NCBI GenBank assembly: GCA_036867785.1
Contig: CP145414.1
Span: 1,240,001-1,304,000, forward strand
Length of the DNA stretch: 64,000 bases
Reading direction: 5' to 3'
Source of the DNA: Plasmodiophora brassicae
Lineage: Eukaryota > Endomyxa: Phytomyxea > Phytomyxea > Plasmodiophorida
Each line of letters opens with the position of its first letter. Positions within the stretch are counted from its first letter, which is position 1. Below the pieces are notes generated by a model that was not told the DNA's origin, made no database searches, and saw nothing but the letters and a program-made list of their open reading frames with translations. A program made the translations under genes and the position numbers. This document shows positions 9,901 through 18,824 of this stretch, one piece after another.

Positions 9901-10823
9901 GAGCGTGTTTCAAGTAAAAATAGAGCAAAATCAATAGAGGTCCTGACCAACAGGTTCGAAGTTACACGTTACGTTACCTCTATTTTCTAAAAAGAGGTCC
10001 GGGACCTCTTTTTCAACAATAGAGATGACGGCGTCCGCAACGGTAGGCATCGTTGTCAACCAGAAATGTGCTGTGTAGCGACTGAATGTGCTTCAGAGAT
10101 GACTAGGCGCATCGTGGCAACCATCGCTGCCGCTCAGGGTGCTGCGGTGACCATCTGTGCGGCCGCTTGTGCTGTGATTGCCTCGCGTAACGTACTCGAT
10201 GGTCGAAAATTTCGACAGCTTCCTCGAAACGCATCTCCATGCGCGCCGGCCAGCTTCGTGACGCGTGCAATGACAGCACGTTTAATGTAGGATGGTTCAA
10301 AGGGCACTTGCGCTGCACGAAAGCGTCGTTTGACCAGATAGTCAAGATGGTGTCAGAGTTGTTGCACATCTCGCGATCAGCAGCCTTCAACTTGCGATTC
10401 TGGGCGAGCACCTGCTGGTACTTGATCTTGATCTTCTCAAGCGGCACACCCATGCCCAGCTGATTGTTGAACATGCCAGCCAGTCGCTGCCACCCCTTGC
10501 TCAGTTGCTGCTTGTTTTTGGCGTCCAAGAAGTAACTGCGAAGTTGCTCCTTGGACGCCAGAAGCACTTCCACCATATCGGCCCGCCACGATATGGTCTC
10601 GCTGGTCTCCCCTCCTTTCTCGCGCCGACCACGTTTCCTCTTCGGTGTCTCGTCCGACTTCTCCATGGCGTCTACCGGTCTACTTGCAGTGAGCTGCAGA
10701 CTCCACGGACTCCGTGAGCCTACTTTCGGAAAATAGAGGTGCAATTGAGGTGACCTCTACTTGAAACAGGAAAGTGCGCGGACCTCTATTGATTTCACCT
10801 CTATTTTTACTTGAAACACGCTC
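9901..10823. mobile_element. Inverted-repeat element encoding a Myb-like protein
   Basis: The left end GAGCGTGTTTCAAGTAAAAA (from 9901) continues into TAGAG, and the sequence matches the reverse complement of the right end (to 10823) over about 42 bp with a few mismatches. Inner repeats of GACCTCTATT and a hairpin at about 9987-10010 (AAAAAGAGGTCC...GGACCTCTTTTT) lie near the ends. It carries one minus-strand gene for a Myb/SANT-like DNA-binding protein, the accessory gene typical of PIF/Harbinger transposons, but no transposase. I see no clean target-site duplication, so the superfamily call is inference. Confidence 0.6.
10103..10666 (-). CDS. Myb/SANT-like DNA-binding protein of a mobile element
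   Basis: The start MEKSDETPKRKRGRREKGG lies at 10666; an open frame extends upstream to 10744 but without a better start. A basic N-terminus precedes a helix-rich Myb/SANT-like domain (SWRADMVEVLLASKEQL, LSKGWQRLAGMFNNQLG and KIKIKYQQVLAQNRKLKAAD, roughly residues 28-105). Such proteins bind the ends of PIF/Harbinger elements and assist the transposase. The C-terminal half has weaker coding character and may contain an unrecognised intron. It lies wholly inside the 9901-10823 inverted-repeat element. Confidence 0.6.
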   Translation of the reverse strand: MEKSDETPKRKRGRREKGGETSETISWRADMVEVLLASKEQLRSYFLDAKNKQQLSKGWQRLAGMFNNQLGMGVPLEKIKIKYQQVLAQNRKLKAADREMCNNSDTILTIWSNDAFVQRKCPLNHPTLNVLSLHASRSWPARMEMRFEEAVEIFDHRVRYARQSQHKRPHRWSPQHPERQRWLPRCA

Positions 10824-11038
10824 AGGTGATGAGTTAAGGGTGCGTCTGGCAAACGAGTGCGAAAAATGGCATTTTCCGAAATGCCATTTTTTACCATTTG
10901 GTTCCCAGTCCCATCTCGGAAAATGGAGATGCGTTGCCAGACGCCCGCTAGAAAAATGGCGTTTTGTCCTACGGCTGAAACGGGCGTCGCGGACTCCGCA
11001 GGGGACAGGCCCGGCCGGGGCCGGCATTTCCATTTGCA

Positions 11039-11437
11039 ATGGTGGCGAGCGACAGCGTGTCGGCCAACTGGAAAGATGGCACCAAGTCCAAGTACTTGTT
11101 GCGCCAGCTGCAGAAACAAGCGGATCGCGGTAAGCGGGCTGGAAACAATTTTAAGAAAGAAGCTTGGACTGCGGCCTTGGCGAATTTCAACACCAAGTTC
11201 GGTGTTCAGTATTCACTGAGCCAGGTAAAAACCCACTTCGAATCGGTGAGCTCAACCTGTGGTGGAAAGTCTGGAGTTGCTGACCGTGTTGCGAAGCTGA
11301 AGACGAAGTTTGGCCATTTCCGAAGCCTGCTGGACATGTCGGGCTTCGGGTGGGACGACAACTTGAAGGTGGCAACCGCGCCGGACGATGTCTGGGAGAA
11401 ACTCCTAGCGGTAGTTATAGTCCAACCGCTGCGTTGA
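11039..11437 (+). CDS. Myb/SANT-like accessory protein of the Harbinger element
   Basis: MVASDSVSANWKDGTKSKYL opens a Myb_DNA-bind_3-type domain. It is followed by NFKKEAWTAALANFNTKFG, VKTHFESVS, KLKTKFGHFRSLLDMSGFGW and the typical VATAPDDVWEKLLA end (about residues 10-125). Proteins of this kind act with the Harbinger transposase to bind element ends. The gene lies in the left arm. Its inverted twin in the right arm (17496 downward) is split by the Gypsy insertion, so only this copy is uninterrupted. Confidence 0.75.
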   Translation: MVASDSVSANWKDGTKSKYLLRQLQKQADRGKRAGNNFKKEAWTAALANFNTKFGVQYSLSQVKTHFESVSSTCGGKSGVADRVAKLKTKFGHFRSLLDMSGFGWDDNLKVATAPDDVWEKLLAVVIVQPLR

Positions 11438-11482
11438 AAACGTTCCTGTGCATCGCAGAGCTCAATTTCGAAAAATGGCATT

Positions 11483-11932
11483 TTGAAGCGAGCGCCAATG
11501 CCGGACGCGCACGCCGTGTTGGGCGACCATGGGGTACTCCCGTTGATGGTGGCGGCGGCATGGTACTCGGTTATGTACCTGTTGAAGACGCCATGCCGCA
11601 CGTCTAGCCTTTCAGGAAAGGCGTGGGTTGATGAACTTCTCGCGGGCAATCACAGGCGCTTCCGAGAGGTCATGCGCATGGAGCCTGAAACGTTTCATCA
11701 ACTCAAGCTTCTGCTACTCGACAAGGACCTGCTCCGGCCGAGCCGATGGGTGTCGGTCGAAGAAAAATTGGCCATATTCCTGTTCATCGCTGGTCATGCC
11801 GCTTCAAATCGCGAAGCACAGGAACGTTTTCAACGCAGCGGTTGGACTATAACTACCGCTAGGAGTTTCTCCCAGACATCGTCCGGCGCGGTTGCCACCT
11901 TCAAGTTGTCGTCTGTGACGTCCCAACGGTGA
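11483..11932 (+). pseudogene. Truncated PIF/Harbinger transposase (N-terminal part)
   Basis: FREVMRMEPETFHQLKLLL, then RWVSVEEKLAIFLFIAGH and ASNREAQERFQRSG, is the N-terminal helix-turn-helix region of DDE_Tnp_4 (Harbinger) transposases. The frame then enters the inverted arm (from 11816), so the DDE catalytic domain is absent. The copy cannot encode an active transposase and the element would depend on a source elsewhere. Confidence 0.75.
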
Positions 11933-12087
11933 TGGTATATCAGCCGTGTAGTATAATCGTCTGTGTCCCCGACCTGCAGCTCCCACGGACGCCGTGCGGA
12001 CTCCGTGCGCACTCCGTGCATGTCCGTCATTCTTAGGGCGGCCTAGCCGGATCACAGCTATTCTTGTCTTATAGCTTGGAGCCGGCA
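11914..12087 (-). repeat. 3' LTR of the Gypsy element
   Basis: This copy matches 17003-17176 at a constant offset of 5089. It begins (plus strand) TGTGACGTCCCAACGG and ends GGAGCCGGCA. It contains the short GC-rich motif CTCCGTGC repeated. The outer flank is the Harbinger arm. Confidence 0.9.
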
Positions 12088-12287
12088 CATTCCCCTCCTT
12101 CAAAGAAATGCTCCTCCTTGCAGGTGTCTTCAGTGGTGGTGTATCCTAATCATGTCTTCTCCTTAATATAGTCTAATTAACATAATTAAGTCTCAATCTT
12201 CGTAGAACACAGTTTTGGCTTCTGTCGTCACATGGCCGTCGGCATTAAAATAACCCAGCGCGCATCCGGGAAAAAAGCATGACTAGC

Positions 12288-15200
12288 CTACTGGACTCCT
12301 TCCGCCTTAAGTAACTCCTTAACCTCATCAGCAAGGTGATGTTTCTCCTTCCTCATCCTGGCGGCATGGGCCTTCACCAGCTTCGGTACATCCATCGCCA
12401 ACCTGCAGATTGGCTCCCATGAATCCTCCGCTTCAGAGAAACCCTTCCATCCGATCAACAATTCCAATTCCCCTGTCTCCGGACTGTGCCTGCAGTCCTT
12501 GAAGACTTCAATGGCGAAACGCTCATTGTCATAATCCATCTGTCGCTTCAGTTCCTCAGTGGCATTCACTTTGCCATGTTCATAGAGGCGAACGCGGTCC
12601 CCGTGAACGGTTCGAGTGTCCGTCTCATTGAACATATTCCTCACCTCGTAGGTGTAGTTCTCGTGGCTATCAGTTATTTGATATAGGCCCCGCCACTTCA
12701 TAAAGAGCTTCTTGCCCGGAACCTTACCCGGTTCAGGCAATCCGATGAGTACATAGTCACCGATCTGAAAGTTCGGTGCAGTTGCTCGTCGGTACGCGTC
12801 GCTCCTCTTCCTGTGTACGGCTCGGATTTTCTTCGATTGCTGCACTGCTCCCTTGTGCATTTCATTCAGCGACGTCTGCAATTGCATGACTAGCTCCTGA
12901 ATATGCTCCTTTGAGAGTGTAGCTTCCCCATACTTCTCATCCCCTGGCCTCTTGAACACTTGCTTCAGCGGGTTGTCTGGTTGACGTCCCATCATCACTG
13001 TCACTGGCGCATTCCCGTTGGTACGCGCCTGCGACCTGTGATTGATCGTGTGTTCAATGTTGTGGTTCAACCATGGCCAATCGTATTTGTCCCACTGCAA
13101 TTCAGACAGAAGTGCTCTGACTAGTTGCAAGTAGTTCCTGTTGATCACCTCAATTGATCCATTACTGTAATGCCCATAGGCAACAGTCGGGTGATGAGCA
13201 AATCCACATCGACGCGCCAGTTCCTTCACAACGTTTGCCAGAAAGCAAGACGCCATGTCTGACACCATCAACTCAAACGTTCCGAAGATAGCCCTCCATT
13301 CGAGCAGTGCCTCTACAGTGGTTTCCGCATTGGGTGTATGGTCAGGAGTAATCTTGACCATGCCAGACAGATCATCCCTGATTATCAGGTTCCATTGCAG
13401 ATCATGTCTTCCGCCCTTCTGAGCCGCCATCATGTATAGCCAATCCAAGTGAATCACCTGATTCGGCCTAACACCATGAACAGCTGTTCCCAATGGCCTG
13501 GGAATCCTAACCCCGCCCCTTGTCGGTAGACAGTTCAAACACGCGTTGCAGAACGTCCTCATGTCCTCATCGCAGTGTGCCCAATGGCAGAACTCCCCCA
13601 ACTTCCTCAACGAGGCCTTCAGTCCTAGATGCCCACTGTTTCCGCCCGCATGAGCAATAGCGCATAGCTGCAGCTTCAGCTCGTTGCATTCGTCTGGTAT
13701 GATCACCTGTCCCTTCCCTGTGACGAAGAGATCATCACCATTCTTCGGTCGTTTCGTTCCTCTGAGCCATTTCCTCTGAGCCTTACGGATTTCGTCCACG
13801 GTCGGCCATTGGAATTCCTTCCTTTGTAACGGCCGTACCCGATATCCGTCCTCAATTTGAAGCGTTATCCTCCTGATCGTGCGTACCTCTAGGTGCTGGT
13901 CATCAGGCCCACCGTCCGGTGCACCCCACCGCGTCATAAGATCCGACCACACATTGTCCTCCCCCGCAATGTGTTCAATGACGTAGTTGACCCTCTGTAT
14001 GTCCAGTGCCCATCGTTGCAGTTTCTGCGCCGTTGGCTTTGACACGTCCGTTGGTGAGAATATCCTCACGAGATTCCTATGATCGGTAAACAAACGAAAC
14101 TGCTCGTTGGTTGTAACGAGATAGTCCAGTTTGTCAATCCCATCCTTGATCGCGAACCCTTCCTTCTCCACCGTGGACCAGTTCCGCTCTGGGCCCGCGA
14201 ACTTGTGTCCGACGAAACCCAGCGGTTCATGTCGCTGCCCATGCACTGGTTTACCCAAGTCCTCAGGCGGAATCTGTGTGACTACCGCCGCGCTGTTAAC
14301 CTCATTTGCATCTGAGAATAGGCATTGGATCCGGTCCTTTCGCGGGTACGCTAGTTGGACCGTGTCCGCCACTGCCATCTTCAGTTTCTCGAATGCCAGC
14401 GCATGTTCGGGTGACCATCCATATTTGCACAATCGCACCCTCCTGGCAATGGCTTTCGTCCTGCCAGGTTGGTCCTTCATTGCATCCTCGTATATCCTCT
14501 GTAACAGGTGTACCTTCCTGTTGTACTCAGGGATGGACCTACTCATCCACTGAGTTGCCATAAGGAATTGTTGCAAGTCCCTTGCCGTTCTCGGCTGTGG
14601 TATCGCCATTAAAGCCTCAATCCTAGCAGGATCGTGCCTTACCCCTTCTGGCGTGAATATCCTTCCACAGAACCGAACCTCTGTTGTGAAGAGCTCACAC
14701 TTCTCCACGTTGAACTTGATGCTGTGCCGTTCGGCTAGCATCAGAGTCCGTTCCAACGTTCGGAACCAATCATCCTCCCTTTGGGCATGCCCCATTAGAT
14801 CATCGATCCATATGATTAGTTTGTGGAACATAAGTTCCCCGAACACCTCAAACATCCTCCCTTGATACTGAGGGGCGGAGTTCATTCCCCCCTGCATCGA
14901 CCTCGTTGGCTTATACACCCCCTTATCTGTCATGAAGGAGAAGATCTCCTGACACGCTTCATCCAGCGGCATCATCCAGAAGCCTTTGAACGCGTCTAGC
15001 TTAAACCAGAACCTCGAGCCTGCCAGGTTCCTCAGTATCGCCTCCTGATGTGGCATAGGCCACGCCACGGCGACACATTTGGCATTAACAGCTCTGAGAT
15101 CAACACAGAACCGCTTTCCGCCCCCTGGCTTCGTCACCACCACCACCGGTGAAGCCCACTTCGCGTTGTAGTTTTCAACGACTAGGCCATACTTCTTCAA

Positions 15201-16955
15201 TTGGGCGACGAATTCCTCCATGAAAGCACTGTCCTCCATACTGTACTTTCTGGCTCGGCACCTGTAAGGTTCCGCATCCGGTTTCAGCTCCGTGACAAAT
15301 GGTGTAACCCTGGCTGGACCATCAGGTCCAATGCTCATACGCCAAACGTCCCTATATCTTCTGACGAGTTTCCGAAGCGATTTCCCCATCGCTTGCGGTA
15401 GGCCATTCCTCAATGCGCGCTCGACCATCCCGTCCATCTCCCTTTCCAGGGAGTCTGTGGAATCGGTTCCGATCCTCACATCCTCTGTTTCCTCTTCCTC
15501 CCCTTCCCAGAGAGGTGGCATCTCGTTTGCCATATTGTGCACTTCATCCATGACGTCATTCCCCTTCTTCGGCGTGCTCTTAATGAGTACGTCCAGGGCC
15601 TTCTTTGGGTGGATACCCAAGTCGTCCAACAGCCTCTCCCCTAGGATTATTTCCTTTTCAGGAATGTCCCATACAAGGCATCGGCGCCGGCGAGTGATCA
15701 GTTCGCCTGCCGTCGTCGTCAGTCCCAGATCCAGTATCATCACATGGTAGGCTGTGTGCTTCGTTTCTCTGTCTACCAGACAGAACGTTTCCGGCTTCTG
15801 GAGGTTCTCCATTGTTAACAATGGGTCCCGCTCCATTAGCTCGCGCGCTATGGTCAATGGCATCAGAACGTCAACCGATGTCGCTCCACTGTCCAGAACC
15901 CCAACGTAGTCTTCCTCATGTCCGTTTACACGAACGACTACTTGGTCCCCTGTCCTCTGCGCCCCCTCCGACACTCTTCCTACCACTGGAAGCCATGGGT
16001 ACTCTGACAAGTCGTCATCTTTATCAGATTTGGCCTTACGGGGTCCATCCCTTCCCGTTGGCCCCTTGCGGCGATCCTTCAGCAGGTCTGCGACCTGCTT
16101 CTTGGTAGGCTTCTTCGGGCAACGAAACGCTGGATGTCCAACCTCGTCACAGTTGAAACATCGCAGGTCCTTCCGGTGTCGTTTCGTGTCCCGGCCTCCA
16201 TCGCCTCCCTCATCCGTCTGCGCCCCTCGCTTCCTCGGGGTGGGTTTGACCTTTCCCTTCCCCTTGCCATCCTCACGTCCCGGCTCCATGTACAACATCG
16301 TCTCCTCATACGATGCAGCTCGTTCCTTCAGCACCCGATAGAATTCCAAAGGGTCCTTCTGGAGATCGGTCTGGCGCTTCATGACGAGGGTCCGCATGAG
16401 CGCTTGTAAACCGGATGGGCGCACAGCACCCAGTAGGTACTTGACCAGGTTCTTCCGTCCCTCGCGGGACGTGAAGAGGTCCTGCCACCCGTTGCGCGCG
16501 ACCAATTCCTCGTACTGCTGCACGAGGTTCACGACCCTTGCCGCTGGTGTGGTGATGGTCAGCTTCATCGCCAGCTTCCGCATCTCCCGGTCGATGTTCG
16601 CGTCCGTCGAGCGATCCTGCTCCAGATGCCTCTTCATCCAGTCCATCAGGTCGCTCTCCGTCACCCCCTCGGCGTCCGTGCCGAGTTCCCACTTGCAGAT
16701 CGCCCTGAGCAGACCGGGGTCGATCATACTCCTCACTGACCGTGGGATCTGGCCCTTGGCATTCGGATCGTCCCGGAAGTGATTCCGATACGTCTTCAGC
16801 TCGGCCATGAACGTCGTGACGGCCTTGCGGTCCATGCTCTTCAAGGTCGGCGCCTTGTTCATCTGCAGGACGATCGTTGAGCCTTGCACGCTCTGTCCTT
16901 GTTGTCGATCATCGACGTCATCTTCCAGCAGCATCTCCTGCGCGGTGGCCACCAT
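12288..16955 (-). CDS. Gag-pol polyprotein of the Gypsy chromovirus
   Basis: One frame of about 1,555 codons. I place the start at the first ATG inside the 5' LTR boundary (16955); the frame is open further upstream through the LTR. In order it carries the gag core, a CX2CX4HX4C zinc knuckle (CFNCDEVGHPAFRC), an aspartic protease motif (DSGAT), a reverse transcriptase core (FCVDLRAVNA, IWIDDLMGH), RNase H (FTDHRNLVRIF), an integrase zinc finger (HAGGNSGHLGL, CNACLNC) with its catalytic core, and a chromodomain-like C-terminus (LIGWKGFSEAEDSWEP). Gag and pol in one frame occur in several chromoviruses. It appears coding-complete by eye. Confidence 0.9.
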   Translation of the reverse strand: MVATAQEMLLEDDVDDRQQGQSVQGSTIVLQMNKAPTLKSMDRKAVTTFMAELKTYRNHFRDDPNAKGQIPRSVRSMIDPGLLRAICKWELGTDAEGVTESDLMDWMKRHLEQDRSTDANIDREMRKLAMKLTITTPAARVVNLVQQYEELVARNGWQDLFTSREGRKNLVKYLLGAVRPSGLQALMRTLVMKRQTDLQKDPLEFYRVLKERAASYEETMLYMEPGREDGKGKGKVKPTPRKRGAQTDEGGDGGRDTKRHRKDLRCFNCDEVGHPAFRCPKKPTKKQVADLLKDRRKGPTGRDGPRKAKSDKDDDLSEYPWLPVVGRVSEGAQRTGDQVVVRVNGHEEDYVGVLDSGATSVDVLMPLTIARELMERDPLLTMENLQKPETFCLVDRETKHTAYHVMILDLGLTTTAGELITRRRRCLVWDIPEKEIILGERLLDDLGIHPKKALDVLIKSTPKKGNDVMDEVHNMANEMPPLWEGEEEETEDVRIGTDSTDSLEREMDGMVERALRNGLPQAMGKSLRKLVRRYRDVWRMSIGPDGPARVTPFVTELKPDAEPYRCRARKYSMEDSAFMEEFVAQLKKYGLVVENYNAKWASPVVVVTKPGGGKRFCVDLRAVNAKCVAVAWPMPHQEAILRNLAGSRFWFKLDAFKGFWMMPLDEACQEIFSFMTDKGVYKPTRSMQGGMNSAPQYQGRMFEVFGELMFHKLIIWIDDLMGHAQREDDWFRTLERTLMLAERHSIKFNVEKCELFTTEVRFCGRIFTPEGVRHDPARIEALMAIPQPRTARDLQQFLMATQWMSRSIPEYNRKVHLLQRIYEDAMKDQPGRTKAIARRVRLCKYGWSPEHALAFEKLKMAVADTVQLAYPRKDRIQCLFSDANEVNSAAVVTQIPPEDLGKPVHGQRHEPLGFVGHKFAGPERNWSTVEKEGFAIKDGIDKLDYLVTTNEQFRLFTDHRNLVRIFSPTDVSKPTAQKLQRWALDIQRVNYVIEHIAGEDNVWSDLMTRWGAPDGGPDDQHLEVRTIRRITLQIEDGYRVRPLQRKEFQWPTVDEIRKAQRKWLRGTKRPKNGDDLFVTGKGQVIIPDECNELKLQLCAIAHAGGNSGHLGLKASLRKLGEFCHWAHCDEDMRTFCNACLNCLPTRGGVRIPRPLGTAVHGVRPNQVIHLDWLYMMAAQKGGRHDLQWNLIIRDDLSGMVKITPDHTPNAETTVEALLEWRAIFGTFELMVSDMASCFLANVVKELARRCGFAHHPTVAYGHYSNGSIEVINRNYLQLVRALLSELQWDKYDWPWLNHNIEHTINHRSQARTNGNAPVTVMMGRQPDNPLKQVFKRPGDEKYGEATLSKEHIQELVMQLQTSLNEMHKGAVQQSKKIRAVHRKRSDAYRRATAPNFQIGDYVLIGLPEPGKVPGKKLFMKWRGLYQITDSHENYTYEVRNMFNETDTRTVHGDRVRLYEHGKVNATEELKRQMDYDNERFAIEVFKDCRHSPETGELELLIGWKGFSEAEDSWEPICRLAMDVPKLVKAHAARMRKEKHHLADEVKELLKAEGVQ

Positions 16956-17002
16956 CGCGTCCTTCTTTGAAACCTTCCCCGAAAGGATGTTCAAGAGATC
17001 TC

Positions 17003-17176
17003 TGTGACGTCCCAACGGTGATGGTATATCAGCCGTGTAGTATAATCGTCTGTGTCCCCGACCTGCAGCTCCCACGGACGCCGTGCGGACTCCGTGCGCA
17101 CTCCGTGCATGTCCGTCATTCTTAGGGCGGCCTAGCCGGATCACAGCTATTCTTGTCTTATAGCTTGGAGCCGGCA
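17003..17176 (-). repeat. 5' LTR of the Gypsy element
   Basis: Matches the other LTR over its full 174 bp by eye. Its outer end abuts the interrupted Myb gene of the Harbinger right arm; its inner end precedes the gag start by about 50 nt. I could not identify a primer-binding site matching a known tRNA. Confidence 0.9.
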
Positions 17177-17795
17177 CCGTCCCACCCGAAGCCCGACATG
17201 TCCAGCAGGCTTCGGAAATGGCCAAACTTCGTCTTCAGCTTCGCAACACGGTCAGCAACTCCAGACTTTCCACCACAGGTTGAGCTCACCGATTCGAAGT
17301 GGGTTTTTACCTGGCTCAGTGAATACTGAACACCGAACTTGGTGTTGAAATTCGCCAAGGCCGCAGTCCAAGCTTCTTTCTTAAAATTGTTTCCAGCCCG
17401 CTTACCGCGATCCGCTTGTTTCTGCAGCTGGCGCAACAAGTACTTGGACTTGGTGCCATCTTTCCAGTTGGCCGACACGCTGTCGCTCGCCACCATTGCA
17501 AATGGAAATGCCGGCCCCGGCCGGGCCTGTCCCCTGCGGAGTCCGCGACGCCCGTTTCAGCCGTAGGACAAAACGCCATTTTTCTAGCGGGCGTCTGGCA
17601 ACGCATCTCCATTTTCCGAGATGGGACTGGGAACCAAATGGTAAAAAATGGCATTTCGGAAAATGCCATTTTTCGCACTCGTTTGCCAGACGCACCCTAA
17701 TACATGACAATGCTGCCGAGTTTTTGCATTATCGCGCTTGCTGAAGTGCAGGTAGCGGAAATAACGCCAGCGAGCCAGAGGACGATTCAGTAGTT

Positions 17796-18824
17796 TCACA
17801 GCCAATTACTGGCGTAACGTTTCATCCCGCGAGCGATACCGGATAGGCAGTTCCCGCGACCACCCAAGAGGCGCTCGACACTACGCAGCTCGCGCTCCCT
17901 AGCCAAATCCAGAGCCGTCTTCCCGTCCTTGTCTTTGAGGGAGGTACCGATTCCGCGGACCCCCGCCAGTGTCTCAACGACAGCGACACGCGAGTTGGCC
18001 ACGGCTCTGTGCAACGGCGTCTGCTGGGCGTCATCGACCGCGCTCACGTTGATTCTTGGGTCCAGCACCAGCAACGCGACGAGGGTGTCACGGCCCAACG
18101 ATGCCGCCCAGTGCAAAGGCGTCGCCAGGTGATGGTCCTTCGGGTTGACGTCGATCCCGGTGCTGTTCAGCAACACTTTGACAACGTCAACGTTGTTCCA
18201 CGTCATGGACCAGTGCAGGGCCGTTGTCAAGTCTCGGTCGCGGGCATTGACGTCGACATCGTGGCGCTTCGCCAGCATTTCAACGATCTCTGGCTGACGA
18301 CTGGCGACAGCTGCATGCAATGGCGTCTTCCGGAACGCGTCCGGTGCATTGACGTTGATGCCTGGTGCAGTGAGCAGCAACTCGGCAATTCCCTTGTGTC
18401 CTGCAAACGCGGCGAAATGCAATGCTGTTTTCCCGCTCTTGCCATGCTCGTTGACCTTGACACCTGGCAATCGAATCAGAGACTCGACGACCGATATCTG
18501 TCCCTGACGGGCCGCCCAGTGCAGAACGTTCCCCTCGTCATCCCATGGCATGTCATTCGGAAAAGTGGCATTGCCTTCGCCAGCGAGGACGTCGCGGATC
18601 GTCTTGACAATCGTCTTCTGCGTGTGCGTAGTCGCGGCCTGAGTGAGGCGATCGATCACGGGCACGCTATCGACGTGGACGTCAGCACCAGCGTCGCGGA
18701 GCGGACCAGCGTCGATAGGTCCATTGAGAACGACAAACAGGGGAAACGTGAAAACGGCAAACAGGGCCAACAGGGCCAACAGCGCCCCGACGGCGCGCAG
18801 ACAAGTGGGGTTGCTGGTCGTCAT
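17796..18824 (-). CDS. Ankyrin-repeat protein with N-terminal membrane anchor or signal peptide
   Basis: 342 aa from the ATG at 18824 (MTTSNPTCLRAVG); the frame is open further upstream but the hydrophobic start supports this Met. Residues about 9-32 (LLALLALFAVFTFPLFVVL) form a signal peptide or anchor. A spacer (about 33-100) is followed by seven ankyrin repeats, for example NVLHWAARQGQISVVESLIR, KTALHFAAFAGHKGIAELLL, KTPLHAAVASRQPEIVEML and ATPLHWAASLGRDTLVALLV, with the last one degenerate. Ankyrins mediate protein binding. Entry into the secretory route makes it a candidate surface or secreted protein. It is intronless and starts near the right edge of the Harbinger element. Confidence 0.8.
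   Translation of the reverse strand: MTTSNPTCLRAVGALLALLALFAVFTFPLFVVLNGPIDAGPLRDAGADVHVDSVPVIDRLTQAATTHTQKTIVKTIRDVLAGEGNATFPNDMPWDDEGNVLHWAARQGQISVVESLIRLPGVKVNEHGKSGKTALHFAAFAGHKGIAELLLTAPGINVNAPDAFRKTPLHAAVASRQPEIVEMLAKRHDVDVNARDRDLTTALHWSMTWNNVDVVKVLLNSTGIDVNPKDHHLATPLHWAASLGRDTLVALLVLDPRINVSAVDDAQQTPLHRAVANSRVAVVETLAGVRGIGTSLKDKDGKTALDLARERELRSVERLLGGRGNCLSGIARGMKRYASNWL

Larger units (their letters stand above)
11914..17176 (-). mobile_element. Ty3/Gypsy chromovirus LTR retrotransposon, looks whole
   Basis: Two 174-bp LTRs (11914-12087 and 17003-17176) flank one long gag-pol reading frame on the minus strand. LTRs begin and end TG...CA in the sense direction. A purine-rich tract lies just inside the 3' LTR (about 12090-12102). 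The element interrupts the fold-back Harbinger arm; the 5-bp target repeat is GACGR (one base differs). By eye the two LTRs are identical, so the insertion looks recent. It contains gag with a zinc knuckle, protease, reverse transcriptase, RNase H, integrase and a C-terminal chromodomain-like region. Confidence 0.92.
10838..17697. mobile_element. Fold-back PIF/Harbinger derivative, split by a Gypsy insertion
   Basis: The ends read GGGTGCGTCTGGC...GCCAGACGCACCC and are flanked by TAA on both sides (10835-10837 and 17698-17700), the 3-bp duplication typical of PIF/Harbinger. The left arm 10838-11451 (614 bp) is repeated inverted as 11816-11913 plus 17177-17697; the segments I compared are identical. 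The 364-bp centre (11452-11815) encodes the N-terminal part of a Harbinger transposase. Each arm carries the Myb-like accessory gene. A Ty3/Gypsy element (11914-17176) sits in the right arm. Without it, the element would be about 1.6 kb. Confidence 0.85.

Noticed and set aside
9951-9962. GGTTCGAA word resembling a tRNA T-loop
   Set aside because: No matching acceptor stem or anticodon arm around it; it lies in the inverted-repeat element.
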